A stretch of DNA of 64,000 nt from Schistosoma haematobium (GCF_000699445.3 NC_067196.1:6982616-7046615); one strand, 5' to 3'; positions 46,670 to 59,557 are shown, numbered from the stretch's first letter. Program-made: numbers and translations. The notes: generated from the letters alone by a model not told the origin.

Positions 46670-46950
46670 CATTTGATCTTCCTTTTAAGGCAGATTTCAT
46701 GTTGTAGTCTTCAGTGAATTACTATCTTACAACAGACCCGGTCGAATTCCAGCATTGGATACAGGCTCAGTGGTGTAAAAGTTAGAAGTTCGCACGCGAG
46801 ACCGATAGGTCCTGAGTTCGAATCTTGCGAGGCGGGATCATGGATGTGCGCTGTTTAGGAGTCCCACACTTGAACGAAATGGCCGTTCAATGCTTCCAGG
46901 TTTTCCATGGTGGTCTAGCTTCAATTGACTCGTGATTTCAACTATTGAAA
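46670..46950 (+). repeat. Family I SINE, core mutated
   Basis: A box GGCTCAGTGGTGTAAAAG, B box GAGTTCGAATCTTGCG; the ribozyme reads TTTAGGAG and GAAATGG. Confidence 0.75.
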
Positions 46951-47584
46951 TTACTATAATATCCACGAAACCCCTTCTGATACAAACGTATTTCTATCGA
47001 CAATGAAATTCATGCTTACGAAATTTTTTTAAAACATGACCTCAAAAGTCTTGACTTTAGATAAAAATTCTAAGCCGGGATTATGTTTTAATCATACAAA
47101 AGTGAGAAATTTAAGACATGTAGTAACCAAGAAACTATGAACTAAGTAACCAACAGGATTTATTATCTAAATGTAAATATTCTAAGGGGTAAAAGCGGAG
47201 AACCGCTCATTGGATAAACTGAAATACGTATTTTACAGGAACTTCCTCATACACACAATGAATTAAAGATAAGTGAGTACTGATATCTAAGTATAAATAG
47301 TGAAAATACTCAAAACTGTTGAAATTATACAATGGATAAGCGAAAATTATGTGGCTTATATATTAGATCAAATTTCAACTGTACACTGAAGTATTTACCC
47401 TATTTGTCATTGTTTTGTTTAAGATTTATAGACATAGTTTGTAAGAATACTACTGTATTATCTACGAAATTACTCGGCATAGTTAATACAACAATATAAC
47501 ATGGCAAAATAGAATTACGAGAAGTAATAATCTAATCATCCTACTTCTATCACTGAAGTGAGTGAGTAGTGCTAAGTTCAAAAG

Positions 47585-47800
47585 TAGAATACGAAGTGAA
47601 TATGATAAATCGATTGATGTGGTTTTGAGTTCTTATTTTATGAAGTGGTTGAAGTTTATGTTATGCTCGGTCATCTACTCTCATCTCAATGAGTTATGTT
47701 GATTTGTATACTATTTGATTGAATAAAGGCGGGGATCGAAGAAATCAAAAGTTGGTGCCAGTGCATAAAATCACTGACTGTTGGTTTACTAGTAGAGCAA
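47585..47800 (+). mobile_element. Highly degenerate TGAC-family fragment
   Basis: Faint match to the block from DGKSIDEV through GGDRRNQKLVPVHKITDCW. Weak call. Confidence 0.35.
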
Positions 47801-48186
47801 GAGACAGGTTTACTACAAATGAATTTAAGCCTAATCACTTACTAGGCTTCTGATTTTCAAGTTATTTCGTAAAAATTTATCTCACGATTTCATTACTTAC
47901 ATGAAGATGTTTAGTTGAAAGTTATGTTGAAGACAAATTAGTATGGAATAGCAAGGGTGTAAATAAACATAACAGACCGAATATTGTAAATATATACCTT
48001 ATGTAAAAGAACAAATCTACAACATTGATTGTAACAAGAGTTTAAAGGGCTAGTAACAAATGATTACGCAATGAACAAACACTGATAAGAGCAAAATGAG
48101 TAAAACTCAGTTATTAAAATAAGACTACTATTCTATAAGACGTAATAGTGTAATTAAATGTAAGAGCTTTAAGATGCAACAAAAAA

Positions 48187-49480
48187 TTATTTGTCACTAA
48201 TGCAGGGAAAGATTAAGAAATCAGATTTTCGACTCCTGATAGCAACGGCGTCAGCAAACTTCAGAAAACTGGAGGTAGGCTGTTTATTAATCATCTTGAA
48301 AGATTTCAAGGTATCAACTTGATATCCTGTGTCCAAGGAATGTTTGGTAAATGCACTATTTGGAGTCGTTCTTTTGCTTATTTTAAGGCTTTCTGGAACG
48401 TACTCAAAAAACTAAGATATACACTCTTTTCTGTTCAGTCAATGCAGGTGTTCTGGTAGGTACACGTAAACTTACAAACACAGTTGGTGGTAACATTAAA
48501 TGAGTGCTTGTCAATCTTTGACTAGGTTACTGAACATGTTGTTTTATGTAGAATTAATAGTTTGTCTGTCTGGTAATTTATGGCTAGTGCAGTGTTAATC
48601 CTCCTATTGATTGTGTTTGCGACTACATCACTTTTGAAGTTGGGATTTATAGGTACTGGTTTTCTATATTTGTCAACAAATTTTTGTGGGCAGTAGTTGT
48701 CTCTTAGGCACTTTTCAACGTTCATCAATTCTTCTTCCACTTTGTCAATGGCACATTTCCTTTCTACCCTATCAAATAGTGTTTGGACGAATGGTTTCTT
48801 GTAACTGATTAGACAAAAACTATTGAAATTGAGGTAAGGATCATTCCAAGTACTTTTTCGATAAATCGAGTGTTGAACTGCCCCATCTCCTCTACGTTGT
48901 ATGGCGATATCAAGAAAGTGGAATATGTCATTCTTTTAGTATTTCTTAGTAAATTGTATGTTGAGATGCGTATTATTGAAGAGTTCTAAAAGGTGGATTG
49001 GATGCTTGTTTACTGTTGCAGACAATAAATGTGTTATCAAAATATGTGGAGTATTCGTTTGTTTCGTTAATCGCTCGTTTAAGCACCGTATTTTCAAGAT
49101 ATCCCATAAAAATATCTGCCATAATTGAACCTAATGGACTTTCCATTGCTACACCATCGATTTGACGATATATAGTGTTATGAAACTGGAATTGAACATC
49201 TTTTGTGCACATTAGTAACAGTTTCCTGAATTCTGGGATTGGTAAAGGTTGGAGATCAGAATTCTGATAAATTATATCAATAGTTTCATAAAGTGATATA
49301 TTGGTGAACATTAAAAGAAACCACGAACTAAACGATAATATTCGTACAATTTAATCTATCAGCAAACTGGAATGAATCTCTTAACCTGTATGTTGTAAAT
49401 CTCTGAAAAACCGGCTCTAGCTTTTCTGCGTGCAATTTTTTTATACGCTGAATTGATCACTAGTAAGAGAGTTTTAAAGG
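48187..49480 (-). pseudogene. Penelope-like retroelement remnant (RT plus GIY-YIG endonuclease)
   Basis: Read down the minus strand: a pre-RT part (RLRDSFQFADRL) with a stop and frameshift near 49320-49350, then RT from MFTNISLYETIDII, QIDGVAMESPLGSIMADIFM and STYFDNTFIVC. The RT catalytic pair is DN where active elements have DD. Further on are RKSTWNDPYLNFNSF and a Lys-rich linker, then a decayed GIY-YIG endonuclease part (CVCKFTCTYQNTCI, SAFTKHSLDTGYQVDTLKSF, KFADAVAIRSRKSDF) to TAA at 48187. RT followed by GIY-YIG is diagnostic of Penelope-like elements, known in schistosomes (for example Perere-10, Cercyon). Several stops and shifts show it is dead. Confidence 0.85.
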
Positions 49481-50079
49481 GGAACGTCATATTTGTGAAC
49501 TTTTTGATAAACCAAACACATGAGGTAGACATGAACCACGTGGTTTTAAATCATTTTAAGTCGAATTAGCAATAATATAGATATGGAGATTAGTAACTTG
49601 TACATGTACGTAGTTGTACTAGATCTTTTGTTCTAGATGAAGGATGGAACTAATAACTTTTTATAAGTTAAAGGGTACTTTAGTAATAACTTGTCCTATA
49701 GTATAATTGTATAACATATTTTTAACTATTCCCAATATAACAGTTAATACCTCATACTAGGCGTGGGAAAATTTGAGTATACATGGGAAAAATCTGTTCT
49801 TAAGTTTAACAAATGAAACATAACTTTCATACGATCAATATTTCATCATAATATAGAACTTTTAACTAAAGTTATTTAACATGTAATGCATCAGTGTAAA
49901 ATAATAATGATGAACATTCAAATTACACTATGGATATTAGTCATAACAACTAGTCTATTGATTTCTTGTGGAATATAGGCTTGACTTTAAGCTTCAAACT
50001 ACTAATAGGAATATTGTACATTGACCACTTTTATCATAGATACTAGAAAAACTGACAGAGATTTAGTTACCATCACAAT

Positions 50080-50505
50080 TGATTGATCACTGGGTGGCGA
50101 TTAATGTCATGCGTGTCTAGTCCTTATTAGTGCAGATCGAATGCTATCGATCATGTTGCAATGTCGCCACCAGTCTAGGTGACTCGACATTGCGTGCACT
50201 ATATATTGAGATTAGATGGTGGTTGGAGGTAGTCGACAGGAAACCCTGGACCCGAGTTTCGTGTTACTTGGCCCTCGTCAGCAAGGTGTACCTGTAATCT
50301 TGAGGGAACTGCTGCTCCCTGGCGGATTCAATCTCGTGTCACTCAGCTTCACAGTCAGAGACGTTACCACTGAGCTATCCGAGTCGCGACTGACCTCCTA
50401 TAGGACTGAGATGTAATCATCATTGATTGATCACTGAGTGGCGATTAATGTCATGAGTGTCTAGTCCTTATTAGTGCAGATCGAATGCTATCGATCAGTA
50501 GTAAC
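50080..50505 (-). ncRNA. Hammerhead repeat family III, more than one unit, with ribozyme
   Basis: Minus strand 50300-50216 carries CTGACGA, GAAAC, helix III CTC/GGG and GTC, with CCAGGG closing helix I. Stem II is weak (GGG/CAC). A tRNA-like part (GGATAGCTCAGTGGTAACG) lies beside it. The block GGCGATTAATGTCATG occurs at ~50097 and ~50441, ~345 bases apart, so more than one unit is present. Confidence 0.8.
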
Positions 50506-50655
50506 GTCTCAGACTGTGAAGCTGGGTGACAAGAGGTCGGATCCGCCAGGGAGCACCAGGTCCCTCAAGATTACAGGTACACCTTGCTGACGAGTGCCAA
50601 GTAACACGAAACTCGGGTCCAGGGTTTCCTGTCGACTACCTCCAACCACCATCTA
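50506..50655 (+). ncRNA. Hammerhead repeat family III, direct copy, complete ribozyme
   Basis: Plus-sense copy joined head to head with the previous one. B-box-like GGTCGGATCCGCC, then CTGACGA (50587-50593), stem II GTG/CAC, GAAAC (50608-50612), helix III CTC/GGG, GTC and CCAGGG. Stem II pairs better here than in the inverted partner. Confidence 0.82.
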
Positions 50656-50944
50656 ATTTAGTTACCATGTTCTATATTAATAAAAAAAATAAGATAATCT
50701 TGATTGTAAGAAAGAATTTATTTGGTCTAATTTGTCGAAATCAATTTCAACAGTAGTCAGGACAACATAGAACATTTTTATACTTAGATAATATATTATG
50801 AAAACAAAAGTCGTAAGTTGATTACACAATTTTTGAGTAGAATTGCGTGAGTTTATATTTATCGTCATTCTAATTAATAGTGTATGTAAGTAAGAGAATG
50901 ATAGGTAGAATAAGAATAAATACTTTCAATTAATGTAATTTAAA

Positions 50945-51150
50945 TAGTTGAGATCATGTATCAATTGAAGCTAGACAACCATGGAAAACCTGGAAGTACT
51001 GGACGGTCGTTTCGTCCTATTGTGGGGCTCCTCAACAGTGCATGTCCATGATCCCGCCTTACGGGATTCGAAACCAGGACCTATCGATCTCGCATGTGGA
51101 CAATTAACCTTTAGATTATTGAGCCTGTATCCAATGGTGGAGTTCGACCG
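50945..51150 (-). repeat. Family I SINE, inverted member of a pair
   Basis: Minus sense: B box GGTTTCGAATCCCG, ribozyme TTGAGGA with GAAACGACC. Faces the copy at 51195. Confidence 0.72.
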
Positions 51151-51194
51151 GGTCTATTGTGAGATAGTAACTCACTGAAGACAATGGTTGATGT

Positions 51195-51385
51195 GTTGCT
51201 CAGCAGTCTATAGGTAAAGCGTTAACGCACAAGACTGGTATGTCCTGGGTTCGAATCTCGTGAGGCGGGATCATGGATGCGCACTGTTTAGGAGTCTCAC
51301 ACTTAAACGAAACGTCCGTCCAATGCTTCCAGATTTTCCATAGTGATCTAGCTTCAACTGACTCATGGTTTCAACTATTGAAATG
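51195..51385 (+). repeat. Family I SINE, direct member of a pair
   Basis: A box GCTCAGCAGTCTATAGG, B box GGGTTCGAATCTCG, ribozyme TTTAGGAG with GAAACGT. Together with 50945-51150 it could form a long hairpin. Confidence 0.75.
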
Positions 51386-52199
51386 ACTATAAAATCCACA
51401 AAAACCCCTTCTGATACTAATGTAAGCTATCCTTAAAGTAAAGGTTAATTTAGATGATTTTGAGTAACAGTTTGTATGTATGTGTGTGAGCCAACGTTAG
51501 TTCTGATTTGTATAAACTAAAGTTTAGGAAAGACCTCAGGTTGAATTCACTAGTTAAATGTTAAATATTTCAACTTTCAAGTCATGGCTTCAATGTAATA
51601 AACAAACATTATTCATTCATCAGTTTATTTTCAAGAGTTTACTGTTTCTTTCTGTAAATGATCATTTGACAGTGAATAATGAATGGTTGTAGATTCAGAC
51701 ATTCTAATAAATACTGATGATAATGACAGTTTACTGATAAATTTTTAGGATTTTCGTTTATGGTATAAATAGCTTATCATATGACAAGTATAAATTTCTA
51801 TTCAGTAGACTTTTATCAATTCAGTAATAGAATACCAATCTAGATCTATTATCATAGGATTGTTATCTAATCATACTAGTTGAGTTAGTTTCATACCAAC
51901 CAGTCTATGAATATCCCTTTCTTTACTTATGTGTTATTATTATGTGTCATTATTTTAGTGAATTAACTAGACCATCATGAAACTAGTTATTACTTCAAAA
52001 GGGAAACACATAGAATAGCAATACATGGCCTAATTTCGCCCCTGATTGAACAGTTGCTCAACTCTAAATTAAACCTAGGTCGTCATATTTCATAATGACA
52101 ATGAATATTTTTCATAGAATCTTGAACTATGGAGTAACTAGTGTAAGCTTAGCTCATCTACGATTCAAAATCTGGTTAATATATATAAATACCACTGTG

Positions 52200-52345
52200 C
52201 TAACATCTAAGATTATGAAGCTAGGTGATACCTATTGGAATTCGACATCCACTATTAATCCTCTCAAGATAGCTGTTGATAAAGAGTGTCTACTAATAAG
52301 AAACTTAAGTCCAGGGTTTTTTAATGACTGTCTTCAACCATGTAA
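52200..52345 (+). repeat. Degenerate family III repeat
   Basis: Weak match to the tRNA-like and ribozyme part (GTTGATAAAGAGTGTC, GTCCAGGG, CTGTCTTCAACCA). Confidence 0.4.
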
Positions 52346-52644
52346 CATTATATTTATTCAAATCTCAGTACTGATTATGGTAATCGAATTTAGTAACTCT
52401 GACCTAGTTGGTTTCAGCAAACAACAGTTCTCTAATCGATATCTATTTCAATAAATTAACTTTTTTTCACGAATTCATTATATAGAGTCTAATTCCGTGA
52501 AGACATGTTAGTAGTGACTTTACAATGCATCATAATAACATAAATTGAGGTGTTAAGTCATATATTCTAATTGATAATGAAATAAGATTGAGTGACTTCT
52601 AAAAGTTGTATAAGATGACTAAACCTATCATGTATTAAGTAAGA

Positions 52645-52820
52645 TGTTTGGTAATAACTAACAGGAAACCCTGAACTCCGCAGAGAAATAGTAGTCCTGG
52701 AGTCATTCTCTGCTAGGGTTATGAATGTACACTTTAGGAGAGTTCCATTATAGGATGAAACAGTTATCTAACTCTTCCTGGTTTGAAATCGTTGTCTAAT
52801 TAAGATCAATTCGTGATGTA
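52645..52820 (+). repeat. Chimera of family III arm and family I 3' half
   Basis: 52645-52690 matches inverted family III (AACAGGAAACCCTGAA); 52720-52820 is a decayed family I ribozyme and 3' end (GATGAAACAG). Confidence 0.45.
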
Positions 52821-53313
52821 AACTATCAAAATGCGAAATAAAACAAACAATTATAAATTTGTAACAAATCTCATTTAATAAGACTCGTCAATATTTGTTA
52901 TCACTGAGCAAAAATATAACTGTCAATGTAAATAAAAACATGAAATATATTAGTTACCATGGTTATTATTGTGAATGATATCAAAAATGTTTATTTGGAT
53001 AACTGAATGGGAAACACTGTTAGTGGATAACTGTCCGATTTCATGAAAGGAAAAATTTTTAAAAAAAAGTTTCATTTATACAAATGTAAAGTTTAGTTTG
53101 TTTAATTCACAATTGAAACATTGAATACTTCTTCTAATTTTTAGCATAAAATAAATATTTATCGATATAATCAATTTACTATTTTCTTTATCTTTCAACT
53201 TGATGTATCCAGGTTATATAAGTGATATTCATAATATTATTACTGTTGTTGCTAAGGGAAGTTACACTAATCACAATTACTTTGTACAAAAATGTATACA
53301 AATCATTCATCTT

Positions 53314-54266
53314 ACTTACTTACTTACTTACTTACTTACGCCTGTTACTCCCAGTGGAGCTTAGGTCGCCGATCAGCATTCTCCAACCCACTCTGTCCGC
53401 CGCCTTCCTTTCTAGTTCTATCCAATTCTTGTTCATTTTTCTCATGTCTATCTCTATTTTCCGGCGTAATGTGTTCTTTGGTCTTCCTCTTTTCCTTTGA
53501 CCTTGAGGATTCCATCTGAGGGCTTGTCTTGTGACGCAGTTGGGTGCTTTCCTCAATGTGTGTCCTATCCACTTCCAGCTCTTCTTTCTGATTTCTTCCT
53601 CCGCTGGAATCTGGTTTGTTCTTTCCCACAGTAGGTTGTTGCTAATAGTGTCTGTCCAACGGATCCGAAGTATTTTTTGTAGACAATTGTTAATAAACAC
53701 CTGTATTTTCTGGATGATGGCTTTCGTAGTTCTCCAGGTTTCCGCTCCATACAGTAGAACTGTCTTGACATTTGTATTGAAAATCCTGACCTTGGTGTTG
53801 GTTGACAGTTGCTTTGAGTTCCAGATGTCTTTCAGTTGTAAATATACTTCTCTTGCTTTTCCTATCCGCACCTTCACATCTGCATCCGATCCACCATCTT
53901 CATCAACGGTTTTTACATCTTCCAAATCTTCTCCGTCACTTGTGACTGGATTGTTGCATGCTGTGTTGTATCGGAGAATCTTGCTTTACCCTTTCCGTAT
54001 ATTGAAACCTACTGCTGCTACACAGGTCGTTTTCTCTTGCATTTGTTGTTGCGATTGTGATAGGAGGGCCAGATCATCTGCGAAGTCTAGATCGTTCAGC
54101 TGCATTCCAGATGTCCATGGTATCCCGTGCTTCCTTTCAGATGTTGACAACTTCATGATCCAGTCGATCACCAGGAGAAAGAGAAAGGGTAAGAGTAAGC
54201 AATCTTTCCTGACACCAGTCTTTACTTAGAACGAGTCTGTCAATTGTCCTCCATGCAAGATACAAA
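53314..54266 (-). mobile_element. GTAA-tailed RTE element, 3' part including FADD box
   Basis: Minus strand from 54266: LHGGQLTDSF, a stop, then LPFLFLLVIDWIMKLSTSER and LNDLDFADDLALLSQSQQQM with the RT catalytic FADD. A small deletion removes FTYLGSI-type residues ([18 protein letters not shown]). The intact C-terminal region then ends in (TTAC)n at 53314-53338. One of the longer copies here. Confidence 0.87.
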
Positions 54267-54344
54267 TTATTCATCTTAAATAACTAATATTCAGTTCGAA
54301 TTCAGTATATTTTTTAAAAGTCAAATTATATGCTGTATGTTGTC

Positions 54345-54495
54345 CATGAATTGTCTCAGACTTTGTTGTTCCTTCATTTCCAATATCAGTCACTCTTCGA
54401 TTTTCTCAACCATCTGCCGTCAAGTTATTCCACTTTCAATTGATGATACATACTATTTATATCTCTCGATATCAGTAGCACATACCACACTTTGA
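54345..54495 (-). repeat. Partial copy of the ~280-bp repeat
   Basis: Minus sense GTGGTATGTGCTACTGATATC onward to the GGAACAACAAAG block. Confidence 0.5.
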
Positions 54496-54534
54496 ACCAA
54501 CACAATTAGGTCGGAATTAATACCCTTATATCTT

Positions 54535-54730
54535 ACTTCACTTGTTATTATTTGCTTGTATCTTCTCATTGTTGTTTAAGACTGAAATGAATGAGTCCCT
54601 TGTTATCATATATGAATCCTGTGTGTACTGACTTGATACTGTCTCAAGCAAAGATGGATGATGGTTATGAATGGAATCTAGGGTCCGCGTTTCGTCCAAT
54701 TTGACACTTGTCAGCGAGATTTACCTTACT
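54535..54730 (-). repeat. Family II repeat, ribozyme inactivated
   Basis: Minus sense CTGACAA replaces CTGACGA; GAAACGCG and stem II remain. Confidence 0.7.
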
Positions 54731-55063
54731 GTTCAGAATAAATGAGTTTTCTCTGGTTTATCATAGTTATCTAAATAATATTAATCTCCATAGTGAAAAT
54801 GATAGTTTAATTATTATCCATAAGTTGTTTACTAATCAAATCCAAGAATAAATTAAAGTCTGTTTTTCTTTTTATGTTTGTTAACATTCTGAAATATTGA
54901 TAATAAGAGTTTAGTTCATAGAGATTTTCCACTCAGTTGAATGGATTATATCACATACAATTGTAGATAACCCTTTGAACTATTCATTGAAAGTGTACTA
55001 ATCTAATATTAGACATACATTTTGTGATATGGTTTAATATTTATTTGATGTTCTTAGGTTAAG

Positions 55064-55292
55064 AGATGGTGGAGAAGATTTGTAGCTCAGGTGGATGATT
55101 TCGATGGAGTTTAGTTCTCTGAACTGGATGGTTTGGTTGTGGAGCCTTCATCATCTATCTGAAGTTTGTGCTGATGATGCCGTTCAGAAGAACGATGAAA
55201 GCTTCACTACCAAACTATCCAGCTCAAACAACAAAACTTCACACAAATTCATCCACCTGAGCTACAAATCTGCTTCACCATCTCTAAAACTC
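55064..55292. repeat. Palindromic fold-back repeat, copy 1
   Basis: Left arm begins GATGGTGGAGAAGATTTG and TAGCTCAGGTGGATGA; the right arm ends with its complement (TCATCCACCTGAGCTACAAA, CTTCACCATC). The two ~110-base arms are imperfect, and the left arm lacks a block present in the right. No transposase is seen; it could be a fold-back or MITE-type element. Confidence 0.68.
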
Positions 55293-55764
55293 TTAATTGT
55301 AACCATACATTTATGATAACACAATTTATAGAATGCAACTAGAAGTGTAAAATCTGAAATATCTGATAACATTTGCTAAACTCATTCATTAGCTGTAGAC
55401 ACTTCCGAATAACTATATTATGTCATTTAATCATGTCTACAATGAGATTAATTACTTGTTTATATTCACAAGATATATATACATACATGGTATCCATTAG
55501 GTTTGTTAGTTATCTCTGCCAATTTGTTTATCAATGAGCTATGATGATCATACATAGGAATAAATTAATTACTTCAACTTCCAACAGTAGACGTAATTCC
55601 ATAATTCATCATACTATGTTTCAAATTTTGAACTTCAGTCAACTTTCGATAATAGGAAAATGAAAATTACCAATTAACGGATGTTGAAGTTCCCATTCTT
55701 CGTAGCCGAATGCAATGGTCTAAATATGGTGGATGTGTCGTTCACTTTAATGGATTAGTTGAAG

Positions 55765-56005
55765 TTAAATATTACCACTGTTGGATGCCGGCCGGCCGAC
55801 CGGTCGACTCAGTGGTCTAGTGGATAGGCGTTCGCGCGCGAGACCGATAGGTCCTGAGTTCGAATCTCGCGAGGTGGGATCTCGAATGCGCACTGCTGAG
55901 GAGTTCCACAATGGGACGAAACGACCGTTCAGTGTTTCTGGGTTTTCCATGATGGGATAGTCTAGCTTCGATTGACCCATGATCTCATCTATTGAAATTA
56001 CTATA
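55765..56005 (+). repeat. Family I SINE with near-intact hammerhead
   Basis: A box ACTCAGTGGTCTAGTGG, B box GAGTTCGAATCTCGCG, CTGAGGA (55895-55901) and GAAAC (55918-55922). The cleavage region reads CCGTTC, so helix III and the triplet are altered. Confidence 0.82.
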
Positions 56006-56234
56006 ATATCTAGGAAAAACCCTTTCGATGTTAATGTGTTTTTACGGCAAATTATCAAGATAATTAAATCGACTGTAGGCAGAATCACTGAGTTATATAA
56101 CCGATAAGGAATACCGATTATCCCATTCATTTTTACATTTATTTTAATGTTTCCACCTTTTAAAAGAGTTACCTTCTTACTATAGATTCTAATTGTACTC
56201 GATAAGGAATTTGATGAGATGCGAGGAAATCACT

Positions 56235-56615
56235 TATCAACTAGTTACTAGTAGATTCCTTTTATATTGTCTGTTTGAATCTGCCCATTGGCGTTTAAGA
56301 CTTCAATTAATCAGTCTCTTATTAGCACATGTACATTCTATGCGGATTACTTCGATATTGCCTTAAATCACATAAAGTTTCAAATAAACAATACAAAATG
56401 AATTTAAACTTCATCCTATTGCACAAGCTAATGGCTATCTGAACTCATTAGCTAAATGGATAACGTGATGACATGTGCAGTGAACACTACTGGATTCAAT
56501 GCATGAATTGAAAATCAACTAAGAAATACAAATACATTCGGCTGAGGAGTCCCAATTAGTACGGACGAAACACGCATCCTGCATTCCACTGCTAGCCATC
56601 ATCCATCTCTACATA
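56235..56615 (+). repeat. Family II inverted tail plus ribozyme copy
   Basis: 56235-56400 is a minus-sense tail; 56400-56615 is plus sense with CTGAGGA (56542-56548) and GAAAC (56567-56571). Two extra bases in stem II and weak helix III. Confidence 0.65.
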
Positions 56616-57029
56616 TTATAGTTACTAGTCAAGTACCAATGAAATATATGTCTGTTATTCTCTAATTTAATATATAGCTATTCTTAAGTATTAATCAAGC
56701 TAATAGATTGATTAAATTTTCTTTTTAAAAATGACACACATGACCTAATCAATTGATCTTCATTATTGTGATGAAATTGACTTATATTACTGAAAAAGGA
56801 ATACAAGAAGACAGACGTTTTATACTACTATTAAAATAGTATCCATTATCATTTGATCCGATCCAATTGATTCAATGTTAAATTGATTCAACTTACTCAT
56901 CATAATACATGGATTTATTTACCGAGGAAATGTTTTCTACGAACTCGTTAACAAATAACGAAGGTTGTTTAGAAGAAGTAAGTTTCATATTCAATTTGTG
57001 GGGATGTTAAAATTTCTTATGAACGGTCA

Positions 57030-57085
57030 TGTCTATGTAATGTGGGACTCCTCAGTAGTGCACATCCACGATCCCAGGACCTATT
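57030..57085 (-). repeat. Family I SINE fragment
   Basis: Minus-sense piece covering CTGAGGAGTCCCACATTAC only. Confidence 0.5.
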
Positions 57086-58060
57086 ACTTGTAAGTAGGCA
57101 AAATGTTGTAGCAGAAATGGGGTAATTATTCAGTACTGTTGTGAATACGGTAATCTTGAATGCTGTTAGAGGAATGAGGTCGATTATCACTTCCCGGTTG
57201 CCCACACCATGGAAGGGTTCTTCTGGAGGAATCTAAAAATGGAATCGGGTTAGAGGTGGTCTTAATGATCTGAGAGTGCGACTGCAGTGTTCAAGGGGCA
57301 ACTGTGTGAAATAAAGACGAATAGTTTAACAGAAATCGGGCGTCGAGTATAGAGAAGACGTTTTATGTGAAAATTATATTTGAAATAATCTCAGCAATTG
57401 AAATTTAAACTAATTCTAACATTTCATCTAACAAACGTTTCTGAAATGCTTCAGGGTAACAATCAAAGTCATCAGAGAAGTGTGTAGTGACTTTAACAGT
57501 CGAGATCATCAGTCAATTGAAGCTAGACCACTATGGAAATCCTGGAGGCACTGGACGGCCGTTTCATCCTATTGTGGGATTCCTCAACTTTTCGTATCCA
57601 CGATCCCGCCTCTCGGGATTCGTGCCCAGGACATATCAACTTTGTGAGGTCGGTCACACATTATTTTCTTGTCAGTAGTCTTCGTGTTTCCTTCATATTG
57701 TCGGGACCTTACCGTCAGAGACGGAAATCCATGGGAAAACGTGAAGTGTGCATTTTTAGGGCCGACATTTTCTAACCCCACCCCTCCTTGTGGGAAGGCA
57801 GCATCGCTGCAGATGCTGGTTCTCTGAAAGAGACACCTTACAGCTGTCACAATATCGGTACTACTTCGCCCTCAGACCTTGAGTTTGCCGCTTTTAGTCT
57901 TACCGCTCTTCGTTCGACCTGTCTGACATGGTAGAATTGTGAGGAATGATTGTTCCAGTCAGTGTGGCTCGATTGGTTCATTACGATAGACAAGCCCGAC
58001 CACCACTTCAAGGTAGCAGCAGCGGTCGCGGGATAATTATTATATTTTATCATTTTCCAT
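57086..58060. other. Unassigned GC-richer blocks, possible retroelement leader
   Basis: 57086-57250 and 57651-58030 have a different composition from their surroundings. Minus sense includes EEPFHGVGNREVIIDLIPLT and, further up, a non-coding-looking block with CAAGGAGGGGTGGGGTTAG. They could be 5' regions of non-LTR elements; no partner copy is in this window. Confidence 0.35.
57495..57650 (-). repeat. Family I SINE fragment
   Basis: Minus sense: ribozyme TTGAGGA with GAAACGGCCGTCC, and a B-box-like GGGCACGAATCCCGAG. Confidence 0.65.
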
Positions 58061-58129
58061 CATGTTTACTAAATAGCATGTTAGTTGGTGATAATACTTT
58101 TCGTTGAAATCATGAACTGGTCAGTGATA

Positions 58130-58440
58130 GACCATCACTGAAAAGTGTGTGAGTCATGAGTCAGTTACTTACCAAACACAAAGGAACTTAGTGGCATGAC
58201 ATCGTGAAATGGTTGAAACTAAACATCAACACCTCTTGATACCAGCTTAGTGGTCTAAAGGTTAAGAGTTCACACAAGATCGAAAGTCCTAGGTTCACAT
58301 TCTGTGTGCAGGATCGTGAATAAGCACTTTTGAGGAGTCCCATACTGGGATGAAAAGACCGTGCAGTGTTTGGGGGTTCATAGTGATGGTCTATCACTAA
58401 TAGTTCATGATTTTAATGAAATCTAACAATACCCGAAACT
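58130..58440 (+). repeat. Degenerate near full-length family I SINE
   Basis: A box GCTTAGTGGTCTAAAGG, B-box-like GGTTCACATTC, ribozyme TTGAGGA ... GAAAAG, 3' end ATTTTAATGAAATCTAAC. Confidence 0.7.
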
Positions 58441-58939
58441 CCAAGCCGAAGGTTATACTTTTAATTACATTTGCAACCTTGAAATTTTACGGAACTGTAA
58501 ACCAGACTTACACATTTCTAAAAAATCAATAAAGAATGTTGCTTTAAGCGGAAAGAGAACACGATTAATGCAGCATAGAAAGTGGGGTCACAAATATAAT
58601 TGCCTGTTGTCAAGTTACATTAATAGGATAGTATTTCATGGATGATGCATATAACCGAAGTAGTTTATTGAACAGTATTTATTTAGAGAAGGTTGTCTTC
58701 ACAGACTGATAGTTTGAGTAAAAGTGAAATACAAAACACATTCAACAATTACTTTTATCCTAGTTTAAGTTTCATCAACAGTAAGCAAACAAAACCTTCA
58801 CAGTAATGGACTTAATGGTTCCAGATCTCGTGACAAATATGGTATCACTGAAATGATGAATCAGAGTAAAGTGACACAAATATAGACCTTTAGCCAATTC
58901 AAGATTTCGTGATAATATAAATTGTTATATTTTAATGGT

Positions 58940-59250
58940 TGAGGTCATGGGTCAATTGAAACTAGACCACCATGGAAAACCTCGAAGCACTTAACGGTCT
59001 TTTCGTCCTATTGTGGGACCCCTTATCAGTGCCCATCCACGACCTCGCCTCGTGAGATTCCAACTCAGGACCTTAGAGTCTTGTGCGCGATGTCTAACTT
59101 CAATCAATTCACGGAATTCAGCGACACATCCACCAATGTCTTCAGTGAGTTACTATCTCACAACAGACCCAGTTGAACTCCATTGGTCACTGCTTCTCAC
59201 TAGAACTCCAGTTGATACCTCTTGAAGCCAGTCACTAGTGAACATATATT
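58940..59250 (-). repeat. Family I SINE with 5' leader
   Basis: Minus sense runs from the leader (CACTAGTGACTGGCTTC) to the 3' end. The A box is deleted and the core is changed (CTGATAAG; GAAAAG). Confidence 0.72.
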
Positions 59251-59294
59251 GACTAATACCAGAAGGGTTTTTATGGATATCATAGTAATTTCAA

Positions 59295-59430
59295 TGATTG
59301 AGACCATGAGTCATTTGAAGCTAGACAACCATGAAAAACCTGGAAGTACTGGACGGCTTTTTTGCTCTATTGTGGGACTCTTCAGCAGTGCGCATCCATG
59401 ACCTCGTCTTGCGAGATTCGAATGACTTGA
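59295..59430 (-). repeat. Family I SINE fragment
   Basis: Minus sense CTGAAGA with GCAAAAAAGCC in place of GAAACGGCC; 3' half present. Confidence 0.6.
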
Positions 59431-59557
59431 ATCACTTGAAATTTTCAAACTTCTCGAGAAACCTGAAGGTCACCGTTAAGCCATAAATGGATCTGAGTAA
59501 TGCACTTCCAGGTGTCACTTCTTGAATGAATTTATCCTCATCTTATTATTACATTTA

